From: Purshia tridentata
Taxonomy: Eukaryota > Streptophyta > Magnoliopsida > Rosales > Rosaceae
DNA length: 64,000 bases
Direction of reading: 5' to 3'
Assembly (NCBI GenBank): GCA_003254885.1
Contig: QANT01005285.1
Span: 25,596-89,595 of the forward strand
Shown here: piece by piece, positions 13,379-25,253 of the stretch
How the letters are laid out: each line of letters opens with the position of its first letter
Numbering within the stretch: position 1 is the first letter of the stretch
The notes under the pieces: model-generated
Told to the model about the DNA's origin: nothing
Seen by the model: the letters and a program-made list of their open reading frames with translations, nothing else
Databases searched by the model: none
Translations under genes and position numbers: made by a program

Positions 13379-13950
13379 GGTGAAGCAGCTAAGGTCTTGG
13401 AATCGAAACTCGGGCGAGTCGAGCGACTCAATGAGTGAGCATTAGGCTTTGTGGAAACTCGGTCAAATCAGAGAGAAAACAATGTGCGACGAGAGCTGAG
13501 AGGGTTTTGGCCGCGTTGAAGCGTGTTGTAATTTGTAATGTAACTAACCAATCGGTGACAACTGTTTTTTGCCCTTTTTTTATTTTTTAAATGAACGCTA
13601 TGAGGGGATTAATTTACACGTGCATTGGTGGCGCGTGCAAAACACTGCCCACCATGACAAAATCGGAGTAGTGGAGTAATGCAAATGTATACGTAGGTTA
13701 TGTTATGTATCAATTTTCTATTTTTCTTCTTTTGAATGTATAATGCCATAATTGATAGGAAGACATTCCTTTTTTCTTTCATCTTTTAGATTGTTCCATT
13801 TTAATTCAAACAATGCAAAATTTGAAAAGTTTGCCTCTCAATTTTGTACTAATAAGTTGACTTCTAAAAATAAAATATTTATTTTGAATCAAAATAAAAA
13901 ATATCAAACAATTTGTAGACCAAATAAGACGTAGCAAATAATAAGTTAAC
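13379..13950 (-). promoter_or_regulatory. Upstream region of the SUMO protease gene
   Basis: About 180 bp of moderately GC-rich sequence precedes the start codon and likely contains the 5' UTR, followed by AT-rich sequence. No coding potential was seen. The DAM-related block begins at about 14.0 kb, so the promoter has about 600 bp before unrelated duplicated sequence. Confidence 0.45.
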
Positions 13951-14019
13951 AATTTATATAATTTCACCCAACAGATAGTTTAAAAAATACTTTATTTGTG
14001 TTTTACATAATTAAAAATT

Positions 14020-14900
14020 ATTGAGCTAAAACCCTATCTTCCAATTAATTTCAAAGAAAACCCAGATACCATGGCTCATGAACGGATGAACCCCAAGTTA
14101 TGCCACAGAAATTAGTCGGCTCATTGTGTTCTGTTTTGTTTATTTACCTTTTTTGGGATGAAGATGATGAATATTTGATGTGACCAGATATTGACATCTT
14201 CTTTCTTTATTATTACCCTCTCTGCTTTTCTTAATTTTCCCGAACTCATTGGCCGTACATCAATGCACTTGAGATGATGGATGCTATCTCCACCGTCTAT
14301 TTTTAAGGCGGTAAAAGATGTGATATCTATAAGGAGTAAGTCAGGCTGAATATGAGAACCTTTTCTTTAATGAAAAAGATATATAAATTTTTATTTTCTT
14401 CATTTCAATTGGTATTTGGTATAGACATGGAAATTGACTCTACGGTGGACAAGTTCGCATTATCTTAAAAGAAATACATTTATTTATTTTAATCAGGCTC
14501 GAAAAAGCCCAACAAAATCCTCAATGAGAAGCTGATCATAAAAAAATAGAGGATTAAAAAAGGGCCCAGCCTGAGTGCCCCACATCATAAAGCCCATCAA
14601 CAACAAATTATTATTATTTTTTCTTTGTTAGTTTGTTCTATGAAATTTAACCAAACAGTTTTCCACATTTTTCCCAAATTAATGGGGTGTTCCACCCTCT
14701 TTTCAAGCACAACAATCAATTACATAAAATAAAGTCTTATGTAATAAATAATTTACAATAATTAAGTATAATCATCTTTTTTTGAACAAAGGGTTGTCGC
14801 AAATCTAAATACATTACACAATACCGGCTACAAGTATGCAACATATAAATTATAAAACATATTTAAATTAAGCAAGTTACTCTACTAGCCATGTATTCCA
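14020..14900 (-). pseudogene. Orphan DAM-type 5' region without a coding part
   Basis: This stretch matches the upstream regions of DAM-b (29.4-30.0 kb) and DAM-d (53.4-54.3 kb). Shared parts are the gagctaaaaccct start, the leader block tttaccttttttgggatgaag, the catcaatgcacttgag segment, the TATCTCCACCGTC element at 14285-14297, and the tail acaatcaattacataaaata. No MADS exon follows at lower coordinates, where the SUMO protease gene begins. It is the remnant of a lost second-subtype gene and marks the left end of the array. Confidence 0.75.
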
Positions 14901-15002
14901 ATTTGCTACCAAACCAAGTTATACACACGACATAAAATTACTCGACATTATTTGTTAATTATGATATTCTATAATATATATATATATATATATATTTTTT
15001 CT

Positions 15003-15191
15003 CTAGAAAACACTTTTGTAAATTTCAAAATTTACGTATATTTGACAAAGCTTTGACACAGCACCCACATGGTGTTGAAATGTACAGCAGCCAGTTCAAA
15101 TGTGTTATAACTAGTTCAAGTGCTCATTCAGATAGTGTCAATGCTCTATCAGATATTCGCAAATTTCAAAATTTATAAATGCATTTTCTAA
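15003..15191. mobile_element. MITE, about 190 bp, in DAM-a downstream region
   Basis: Terminal inverted repeats of about 40 bp: the left begins ctctagaaaacacttttg and contains aaatttcaaaattta; the right ends gcattttctaaa after gcaaatttcaaaattt. The centre resembles a second copy at 61301-61471. It sits just below DAM-a exon 8. Confidence 0.72.
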
Positions 15192-15233
15192 AAAAAAGTG
15201 ATATATATACTTACTTCCATCTTTCTTTGCATT

Positions 15234-15647
15234 CTAGCCAAATAAAGGAAGCCTGAAATTTAAAGAAAAATTGATAAGCAATTTCATTAAATATCAAATA
15301 GAAAAGAATTATAAGCATCATAACATTACCATAATCAAAATCCAACTTACAAAACTATAAATACTAAATGCGAAATGCTTAAGTGCAAAAACATAAACTT
15401 TAAGTACTGCTTTTAAATAGTAGATTTAATAGTTAAAAATAGTATGAGAATTGTAGATTATCCCATTTGTAATCAATTTCTGTTCACTCGCATTTCCTTT
15501 TCAATCACTCTACCCATCCCAAAAATCCAAATTTCTATCTTTCTACTCCAATTACAATCACATGTATTGTATGTAGTATTATTAATGAGATAAAGGTAGA
15601 CAAGGGTTTACATGTCTCATTGTTATTGATACTTGATTTATTTAATT

Positions 15648-15684
<37 letters not shown>

Positions 15685-18600
15685 GTTCTAAAAGAGCAAA
15701 TTGAAAGCAAAGCTCACCCCAGTTTGAGAGATAATGTGTCCGAACAGTCATCCTCTACCGAAGGAGCACTATTGGAGTTGGTGACATCTGTGGCAGAGTC
15801 GGATGATATACCCTCTTCTGTAATTAAGTTATCCGACTCCAAAGGGACACCTTTGTTTTCAGCAGACAACATCAACATCTATAAATTGCACAAATATCAT
15901 CAAAATTTAATATGAGCCTTCCAAAACAACAACAACAACAATAATAATAATAATAGATAAGTATTAACAACAGTCATAGTTGATTACCCTCTGCCTCAAT
16001 TGCTTGTTCGCTTCTTTCAGCTCAGCTCCCTGCATTTTTAGGTAGTGGGAGAAACCAAACAAATGAAAAATGAAAATTAAACAATAATAATACACTTTTA
16101 GGGTATGTTTGGTATCCTTTTCAAAGTAACTATGCATATAGTATTACTGTTATGTCTAAATTACTGACCTTTCTTTCAAGTTCCATAATCTCACTCATAA
16201 TCCTTTTTTCCTGAAAGTAATGGAAGTTCTGCATTTAGATATTTCTCCATAGACAATAGAGATGCATATATATATATTAGAATGGATAATTAATGCTATA
16301 ATACCAGATAATGTGCCAATACACACATGTTAGTTTATCACTCGGTACAAATAAAAAAAGTTCAGGATGGTCTCAAATTTGAACAAATGAAAATGCTTGC
16401 AGCCTTGGACATGCAAAAAAACAAAATGTAACAATAAATTTGATGAATGTGACAGTACTCAACATGAAAATACCCTATATGTTCTTATAAAACGATTTAT
16501 TAGCACAAACCTTAGTTTCAATCACCCGACTAAGTCCTGCTTCAATAATCTTTTCCAGCTTATGCAACTCTTCAACATCCAAATCCTCAAGTTCCTCTCC
16601 CTGCATCTGCCTGTAGGAAGAAGGCATGCTCTCCAATTTCAGCACACCCATAGAAAACAATACCTAGCCAACTCAACTCAACCATATTAATTAATTACCT
16701 TAGCTGGTGGCTCTTGTCTGCAAGTTCTGCACTCAATTTGATGACATTTTCCTTCTCTAGCTAAAATGAGGAATGAAATCGTAATTTAATTTATTAATCT
16801 TAATCTTCATAATGAAAACTTATAAACAAATAACATAATGAAAAGATCAAGGTAGAAAAGAAATTATTTTAAGCCACGTGAGATTAGTGCATTTAGCCAA
16901 AACAGTATTCTGGAAGCGAATGAATATACTGTATGGAGCCTAAGTCATCATATGCATTCAGTTATCAAAACTCGACTCTCGAGATCAGACATTGATGAAG
17001 TCTAGCAATCCTTCGATGTCTAAGCATCGAAAATGATCACCAAAAACATCAACTAAAGTCTGAGCTTTGACCAATTCTAAAATAATACTGGATTAAGAAC
17101 TTGGAAGAAATACTAGTCCCTTCAATAATTGGTCCACATAACAATATAACAAGCACCAATGACAAATATCTCTTTGGGAAACATGTAATGCCCCACAGCT
17201 TGATTGTAATGAAAAAAGGAAAAGATACAAGCGTGGGAACTATTCAAGTGAACTGAATTACCTGCAGCTCAAGGGATGGCTGGTCCAATTCATCAGCATT
17301 TTTAGAGTGCGATTTGTACCTTGCAATCACATCCTTGGTGCTTCACAACACAAAAGGATCAAATAATTAGAGTGTTTTCAGGCATGCGGTCATAGAAGAC
17401 GATGTACTCATAAAAAGGAATTAATAGGTGCAAGTGAACATTAGAGTCAATTATTATCACATATAGAGGATCAAATTAATGAATGTGACCAAACAAATTA
17501 CTCTGCTGAGACTTAAATTTGACCCACTTGCATTTGCAAACAGATACAGCACTAATTTTACAGTAGAATTGATTGGGTTCATTTTCTTTACATAAGCCTG
17601 ATACATATAGTAATGGTTATATGGGTTTCCGTGTGTGTGTGTGTGTGTTTTAGCACTATTTCAAGATGAGACCAGCTTCTAGGGGAAAAGATATTCTGGG
17701 TATGTTGGTCCATGGCTGAACTAGAAAAGCCAATATTAATAATTATCTGCAATTTTTTTAACTTTTGGAAGAGGTTCTTTAGAAATTTTATTTCCAATTA
17801 AATTGCAGACCCAGAATTTGATTACCAATACTAGTGCAGACCTAGAATTTGATTTCCAATAATATTGCAGACCAGAAATGGTTGCCCATAAAATAGCCAA
17901 TCATCACAAGAGAGCCAAGAACCTCATTTACTTGCTTAATATAAAAAGGGTAATAATTTTAAAGTCATGAACTTCAATTGAATTGTGATTGTAAACAACC
18001 ACTTTGAACATAAATGCAACAAAAGAACTTTGTAGAATTTTTTGCAGCAAACAGTAAAAAACAGAGGAACTATTACAGATTTAGAGATTTAGACTAATCA
18101 ACAATTAATTAGCGCTGTTCCAGGTAGAATTAGAAAGAGTTCAATCAAAAATGGTACATGCCATCCCAACCATATGTTTAAAGAATGGTCCTAATTGCTG
18201 GCAAAAGCAACCAAATCTCAGTTTTGGGTCTCCAACATCATTTACCAACGATTACAAGCAGACTTGGCTTAGCTCAAACATGATTTTTGAGCTGATTTAT
18301 AAGATACAGTTTTTTGACGGAGAAATCATATGAATAAAACGAGTAAAGGTCATCAGTCCAAGAAAAAAGAAAAAAAAAGGAAAGACTAAATGGGACAGGA
18401 TATTTAGAATGCAAGACAAATGAAAAGTGAGGGTTAAAAACTATCAAATCCACTAAGTACAAATAAAAAGTGAGAGCGTGAAACCATCAAATCAATTAAG
18501 TACAGCTCACTTATTTAAAAAACGATTAGATAAGATTCAATTTCTTTTCACATAATTTTAATATATATACTATTCTCATCTATGGATGATATTCAGACTT

Positions 18601-21600
18601 ATTTTATAATAAACCATCAGCATTGTTCCTAAGTTTTGTGTTTTCAACATTACATCTTCAACTATAAGAGGTAGTCCTGTGTTCATGCCCACCTACCTCT
18701 CGCTCAAGCATGATACTTGAGCTCATATACATGCTACTGTTTTTACTTTTCACGGGTAGACATCATATGCATAATGAGCTAAGCTTGTGAAACTTTAAGC
18801 ACAATTCGAAATGTTTTAATCAGATTCCTTGATACACTTGATGGATATTCTATTCTAGAATATCATTACTTTTATAAGACGGCTAAGATATTTAGAGTAA
18901 AGCAAAGCGGCAAACCAAAGTCAGAGTGTGAGACCATCAAATCAACTATAAGCATAAAACTCAAACATGTATCATTGCATCAGCAAAATAAGTATAAGAC
19001 TCGTTGCATATGTGTTGTTTTTTATCTTGTTGCTGGGCCTCTTTTTCATTCTTTGTGAACACTTGCTAATTGCTACCGTACATTAAAGAGTCAAATAAAA
19101 ATTCAAATTCAAATTTGCAAAACTATGGGATTCCTATTCATCATTAGTCCCATTCATTAAGGTTAATTCATTGGCTTGCTAAATAAGATAATTCTTTCCT
19201 TTTCTTTCATATATTAGAAATATAATTCTTTTAGTGTGGTTAAAAAAAGAGTTTCATTATAAGGATTGTTATTTGCACCCAAAAATAAGATACTTGCAAT
19301 CCTCATGTGTGAGTACATGGAACAATGTGATCAGATGCTTAATTATTTTGGAGTGCAAATAAAAAAATTCTGTTATATAAAATATTATTCTCCCCATCAG
19401 ATGTTTAATTATTTTGGAGTGCAAATAAAAAAAATTCTGTTATATAAAATATTATTCTCCCCTATTTTAATGCAATTTCTTTTGCTATAACTTTTGAAAA
19501 TCTATAGAAGTTGTATGGGTATTAATACTCTGCGTCAATCTCGCAACAATGTATGAAAGCTTAGACACACTTTGTAATGGCCGGATCATATCAATCAAGA
19601 AACACTTAATTCGATGTAGTGCATTGAGCATTATTTCTTGGAAGCTCCAGATATCACATGTGATGAGCCTTCGACATCGTCTTACCATCACACGTTGTGA
19701 TTCAAAGCACGTGGTCAAGTACCTAAAAACCATCTAGGTATCTCTTATGAATTAGCTTTGGTTGATGTACCCACAATAAAAGATGATATATGATCCATAT
19801 CATGAACAACTTTGAGACTTGATTCAAGAAACCAAACCAATTGGTAATAACAGAATTAGCCCAAACCCTTATAAATTACTATGTATGGTCTCACATTTTC
19901 AATGTTGGATCTTTCTCTTAACACACCCGCACGTGTGGGGTCACTTAAGCTTACAACATGAATAATTCATATTGAGTAACGTGGAGCCATTAGGCTAAAC
20001 ACGTGAATAACCTACTTTGATATATACCATTCAATAATCTAGATATTCATTTAAAAAACCAATTGGTAACACGAGGAATAGTCTAAACCCTTATAAACTA
20101 CTACACAAGGCCACACATTTTTATTGTGAGATCTTTCTCTCAACAGCTTAGAGCAACCGTGCCCATGAGAATCTCATCTCCAAGTAATATGAAACGAGAA
20201 AGGAATGGCAATTCTATAATGATCAATTCCAATTGCTTGTAAGACCTAGCACCCTTAGAACATATGCACAATAATAACCTTAGAAATTCCCAAAATCGAC
20301 TGACAAACTACGAATATCATTAAAAATACCAATCTAACGATTCAACTCCAAATAATGACTTCATAAAGAAAAACCATAAGCATTAAGGACACAATGGTTT
20401 TTGTCAACTCTGCGATCAATAAAGCCACAGTTCCAAGCAATATCCTTAGGCACATGCAGTTGAAGGGGAAACCAAATTAATTGTACTTGGCCAAGTATCT
20501 CAAACAATTACTTATCTTATTAACCAACTGCCAATTCCAAATCATAATCTTTTCCCTCTTGTCAGCACTCCATCTCTTCATTTTGAGCAAATCATAAATG
20601 TTTCTTTTCTTGTACCAACTAGCCTACCCACATGGAACTTACGGCCCATCACTTCTTGTAGGGTCATGTCTGAATCTCTTCATTTGTCAACATTATCGAT
20701 ATCCCTCGATCTCTACCATACCCCCAACATTTCAATCCATATTCCCTAGTCTCTCATGTATTGGATTATCTCTATGCCTATATATCCAAACTCATCTCAT
20801 AGCTAGTCACTCTCACCTCGCAACATTTTCATGCCCAAACTATCTCTTGAAACTAGTTTACGTCTTGACTCAATGTCACACCATGCATGCATGTTAAAGT
20901 AAGTTGGAGTTGTCCTCGATCTCTTTCACTTTCACTAGCAGAAAGATAGCCATAAGACTCAAAAGGAAAGTCAAATAACACTAAAAATAAAAAATGATCC
21001 ATGTCAAAAAATCACACACACCATTACATGTACCATACAATTCTTTTTTATTTTCCTTAAGAATATTATAAGTTTTGTAGTCATCTATTTTGTTTAAAGC
21101 ATGCATTAAATAATTGCACATCTCAAAATTTGAGTGGTCAAAACTATTTAAAGTTTTTGCTTAATTTTTTCATTTCATTTCCAATTATGATTTTAAAGTG
21201 GTTAAATAAAATACAAATTTAAAAAGGATTTTCTATGCTACCAATGGAAGAGATATTGTTTTCTAGAACCACACTTTTCCAGCCTTCTCAATTATAGATA
21301 AGGTTCTATTAACTGGGTGTTCTAACTAGGATTTTAATAGATTTCAAAGGAGTTTGTAGATTCCATAAATTTCATAGATTTCATAGAATCCATCAAAATT
21401 CAAGGAGAATTAGCTAAAATTCTCATGGCCTTTGTTATTTGAATAAAATCCATCCAAATTCACCAAACTCCACCATTTAATGAAATATGAATTTTTTAGA
21501 ACACCTAAATTTCTACAGAGACTATTAATCTGAATTGGGAGCACTTAGATTTTTATTGAATCCATTAGAATCCTAATTGAGAACACCTAAATTTTTTTAG

Positions 21601-24115
21601 ACTTAAAATCCATAAAAATCCCAAATGGGGACACCCCCTACTATTTTGGTAAATCAATTTCAGGATTTTTGTTTGTTTGCAATTTTTTTTAGGTATAAAT
21701 GTCTAATGAAAGATACGAATTTGGAGTTGAAGAACTTCATAATAAATAAAAGATAAGAAAACTCATTAAGTTTGCATAGAGAAAGTTAATAATCTAGCTA
21801 GTATCACAAACAGCAAGAAGGTTCTCACCCAAAAAAGAAGTAAGAGGGTTGTCTTCAAGACAAAGTCAAAATATTAATAACTTATTATATATTAAGATGA
21901 GTAATGATGGGCCTCATTTTGTAGCGGATCAGCCATGCAATAGAAAGCACTTTTAGTACAAAAGATGAAAAGCACTAGTTCTCGATCACAATAAACAGAA
22001 GAAAAAAAAACTTTTAGTTGTACCACTAGTTATGCTACCATCATTAAATCCATATTCATATATAAAGAAAGCATTTTTAGTTGTACGACATTGAAAACAA
22101 GAATGTTATTTACTTAAAATACATTGAATGTTTTTGGCCAATGATGTCTTAAGTCACCTATGCAGATCCATTTGCTTTCTTTCTCTTTCCAAAAAAATAA
22201 AAAACTTTTTGAAATTTATAAAATTTTATAAATTATCAAATAGTTACATATTATAATTTATAAATAGTAACTAAAAAGAAATTATCAAAACCACTTGTTT
22301 CTGCAATATATGCACTGGATAAATACTATCATAGCATGAAGAGTTTATTTTTTCTATTATATTGACAAAGAATCTTGCAATGCCATGTTCGGGTTAAAGA
22401 ATTAAGACCACTTAGGCACGCACTTGGGTATAGTAATTTACTTGAAACAAACAATTAATTACAAAAAAATATAAAGCTTAATTAAATTCTTATTCCATGT
22501 GTACCATCAATTCTCATCCTCCCTCGATCGTCTCCTCTCATGCATGCATGCACACGTCAGGAAAAGTAGGTTTTAGTTTGAAATTTTAATATGCCAGAAA
22601 TCCATGCATGAATAATGAAAAAAGCACGTTAATACGTTATATATATATATATGTATGTACTTATGGTCGTCACTCATTGGCCCACTCGAAGCAAATGCAT
22701 ATTCCCGTTGACAGTCTTGAAGCTTCGCTATGAGGTATTCCAATTTATTATCAAATCACTTTAATTCCTAGTATGAAAATTCCAAATAATATAATGCTTG
22801 TAATCACATTTACAAACATTTTAACTAAAGTGGGAGAAAATATACATATATTTTTTGAATTTCAAAAAGAGCTATGAGAGGTAATCAAGAAAAAGTCAAC
22901 CCAAATTAAATTAGCTCCTAAAAATTTCAAATATATATACCAAATTACCAACAAATCAAATATTAAGGAATATTTTAGGAACAAAAGATATCATAAAAAT
23001 GTCAATTCATAATTATGATGCTAAAAGGACTCAAATAGTTTTAATTTGATCTTACAGCAGGGTCAATATATATATATATATTGACGGTAAAGCAAGACTT
23101 TACATATATTCCCTATATGACATGAGATACTCTCAACACTCCTTTTATGTGTGGCATGACTCGAGCCAAATATATTGACAACTTTTATTGCTTGACGTGT
23201 AGTTGTTGGACTTAACATGTGAATTGTCTGCTCTGATACCAAAAAGAAGTTAAAGCATCCAATCCAAACCAATTCACAATAAATAAAGACCGTAAAATGA
23301 AAGATGTTATTCTATTGAATCTGTTAATGATAATAATTAAGCAGCAAGACAAGTTACAGAATCTACAAAGACAAATTACGTATTTAGGAAGACATATAAT
23401 TAATCTTCATGTAAAAAACAAATTAAGAATATAATCACCAATCACTCATAGTTTGGGAATAATTACATGTATTTGTGTGTTCGAATAAGTTTATCTTAAA
23501 ATTTTATATCGAATGAAGAGGCTGTGGGACCGGAGATGCAGATGAAGCTGGTACGGACACCTAGTATCAGAGGACACATGTACTACTGTACCACCTTCTA
23601 CCACGACACATGTTATGCTTTTGAGAAGCTTGAGACAGATGACTAAAAGCGAATCATTAATTCAAGATTCGTTTCTTCAACACAATAAAATACATACATG
23701 TCTGTGTATACATGTATATAATATCATCGATCACACATAAATAATCTAGATTTCTTGTAATTCATAGCCAGCTAGAATTAACAAAGATATGGAATTTCCA
23801 TAAGGGTCTCCTATGTCCATATATATTGACCCAAATGACTCTCTAGCTGACACACACAGAGATATAGTATCATGCATGTATGTATGATACTATATATAAA
23901 GTAAACAAAATATACATGTCTATGGAGCACTAGAGGTACCTGGAGCTGGAGTAGTCAAAGAGCTTGCCAGTAGCAGAGAATATGATGACAGAAACATCAG
24001 AATCACAGAGAACTGAAAGCTCTTCGGCTTTCTTGAAAAGCCCTCTTCTCCTCTTCGAGAAAGTCACCTGCCTCGCTGGCAAGTTGTCAATCTTCTGGAT
24101 CTTGATCTTGTTCAT
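15234..24115 (-). CDS. DAM: DAM-a: SVP/AGL24-clade MIKC MADS-box transcription factor, complete
   Basis: Eight exons: 24115-23940 (MADS), 17340-17262, 16760-16699, 16610-16511, 16210-16169, 16029-15988, 15878-15718 and 15252-15234. They total 681 nt, giving 226 aa. Exon sizes (79, 62, 100, 42, 42) are the SVP pattern and all joins are in frame. The MADS domain (1-58) carries [20 protein letters not shown] and ends YSSS; the I region has STKDVIARY; the K domain (about 86-167) has [14 protein letters not shown]. The C-terminus has an EAR-like LSLKL (216-220) and ends LGLPLFG. The expected role is a nuclear repressor of growth or flowering controlling bud dormancy. Exon 7 reads straight into TGA, but the GTGAGC donor and the conserved 19-nt last exon argue for splicing. 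ATG at 24127 is an alternative start. The usual Arg at MADS position 3 is absent. Intron 1 is 6.6 kb. Confidence 0.9.
17795..17880. repeat. About 31-bp tandem minirepeat in DAM-a intron 1
   Basis: Repeated units of the form gcagacccagaatttgattnccaatannn occur about three times. The equivalent array in DAM-c (33279-33385) has four to five units and in DAM-e (57588-57667) about three. Confidence 0.7.
19321..19460. repeat. About 68-bp tandem duplication in DAM-a intron 1
   Basis: The segment from cagatg(c/t)ttaattattttggag through ttatataaaatattattctcccc is present twice in a row here. The matching place in DAM-c (about 34950-35015) has a single copy. Confidence 0.8.
19830..20150. mobile_element. 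Degenerate TRIM-like retroelement remnant in DAM-a intron 1
   Basis: Two diverged copies of an LTR-like block (ccaattggtaa..., cccttataaa..., cacatttt..aatgt...) flank acgtggagcc and cacgtgaataacct-type internal sequence. The layout matches the intact TRIM at 50759-51095. A related fragment occurs at about 36270-36370 in DAM-c and 59690-59970 in DAM-e, so insertion predates the gene duplications. Confidence 0.6.
21310..21650. mobile_element. MITE with GGGTGTTC/GGGTGTCC ends in DAM-a intron 1
   Basis: The left end gggtgttctaactaggattt is roughly the inverse of the right end aaatcccaaatggggacaccc. The interior has imperfect repeats of (g)aacacctaaattt and attttaatag. A diverged copy lies at about 38440-38815 in DAM-c intron 1. 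I see none at the matching place in DAM-e. Confidence 0.65.
22539..22610. promoter_or_regulatory. RY-motif cluster in DAM-a intron 1
   Basis: CATGCATGCATGCA at 22539-22552 and CATGCATG at 22603-22610, about 1.4 kb downstream of exon 1. The flanking sequence (cctccctcgatcgtctcctct before, cacgtca after) is nearly identical in DAM-c and DAM-e. RY motifs are bound by B3-domain proteins; function here is inferred. Confidence 0.6.
23085..23275 (-). mobile_element. TRIM/LTR remnant with tRNA-Met-type primer-binding site
   Basis: On the minus strand it reads TTGGTATCAGAGCAGAC near 23240, the classic initiator-tRNA-Met primer site. It is followed by diverged internal sequence resembling the TRIM at 50.8 kb, with gagatactctcaacactcc at the other end. 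The same remnant is in DAM-e (about 62940-63115) and, shortened, in DAM-c (about 40500-40610). Confidence 0.6.
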
Positions 24116-24910
24116 CTTATTCAACATGAAAACCAAACCCACTTCACATACTCATTCACTCAAACTCTATGTGTGCACACAGAATCACAAGAATGTACGT
24201 ATATATAAATGGACCAGATTCTAAAAATTATTCAGCTTTTGGCCAAAAAAGGAAAAAAATTAATTATTCATCTGAAACCCTAGCACATATCCAAATATTG
24301 AAGAGACCCAGAAACAATAGCTCATGAAATGGAGCTAGATCACAGAAATTAACGTCTTTTCTTTTTTGCTCTTATTGTTTACCTTCTGTTTTTGGGAGGA
24401 AGCTACGTCTGACCAGAACTCACTGGAGAGAGAGAGAGAGAGAATTGAAGGAAGAAGAGGCGGTTGGCTGTTCAATATGGAAATATTGTTAAATTTTCGA
24501 TTATTGCACTTTTGGTAATTTTCTCGCATTGATTTTTCGAATAGGACGGACATCACAGCATTTGAGTAGATGAATGAGATCTCCACCGTCGATTGAATGA
24601 GATCTTCGATTCTTTATGTAAAAGTTGCGAGTAGATTGATTCGTTTTTATGTGGACTAGTATCCCTTACCGCCATGCTGCTGAGCTGGCACTTAAACTTA
24701 TGCCACCGTTTGCCACGTGGATATGTCTTTTCACTGGTGATCTCATGCCCACTCGATTTATCGCGACAAATTGGACGAAACTAACCTTCGGCTTCATTCA
24801 CTTTGTGTTCGTGTGTGGTTTTTTAGCAGCATGAGAGATATTTTTCAATAGAAGATATGTAAACTTGTATTTTGTCCGTTTCAATTGGCAGGGTGGGACC
24901 CCTAAAGAAA
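24116..24910 (-). promoter_or_regulatory. DAM-a upstream region and leader
   Basis: Features shared with DAM-c: a leader block with a putative 5'-UTR splice donor at 24382 (AGAAG then GTAAAC), a GA/CT repeat at about 24426-24441, GATCTCCACCGTC at 24578-24590, and a block from gccatgctgctgagctggc to a G-box CACGTG at 24714-24719. If the leader intron is real, the best acceptors lie near 24180 or directly before the 24115 ATG. A three-codon upstream ORF (ATG AGT ATG TGA) precedes the start. Confidence 0.6.
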
Positions 24911-25253
24911 ATTTAGGTTGGTATTATCTAAAACAAAAGTTGTTCATGTTCGAGAGAACCCGACAAAATCCTCAAGTATGGCCTCCGGGGAGTGCCCCAC
25001 ATACCTAATTAAGCAATCAATTAATGGAAAGTTTTCATTTAGATATGTTTCTCTATAGCCATATTTAAATTGAAAAAATATTTAATATCATAGTTTCTAA
25101 ATTTGCATGTGTTTATTGTACACATGTTAGCTCATCAGTTGTTAAAAATAAATTTAGTCTAGAATTAACCCAAATTATAAAACAAATAAATTTGATGAGC
25201 ATAACATATATTTTAAATACTCAACCCGAAAGTACACTATGCTTACCACAAAC

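Noticed and set aside
17795-17880. CRISPR-like spaced repeats
   Set aside because: The genome is plant nuclear; units are directly adjacent minirepeats without unique spacers.
23063-23093. Palindrome tcaatatatatatatatattga as a regulatory site
   Set aside because: It is a TA microsatellite flanked by short complementary bases. Length varies between a, c and e, which fits simple slippage.
24116-24142. Longer DAM-a protein beginning MGLVFMLNK (same at 41468 for DAM-c)
   Set aside because: The first codon there is GTG, not ATG. Only the ATGs at 24127 and 24115 (41453 and 41441 in c) are usable starts.
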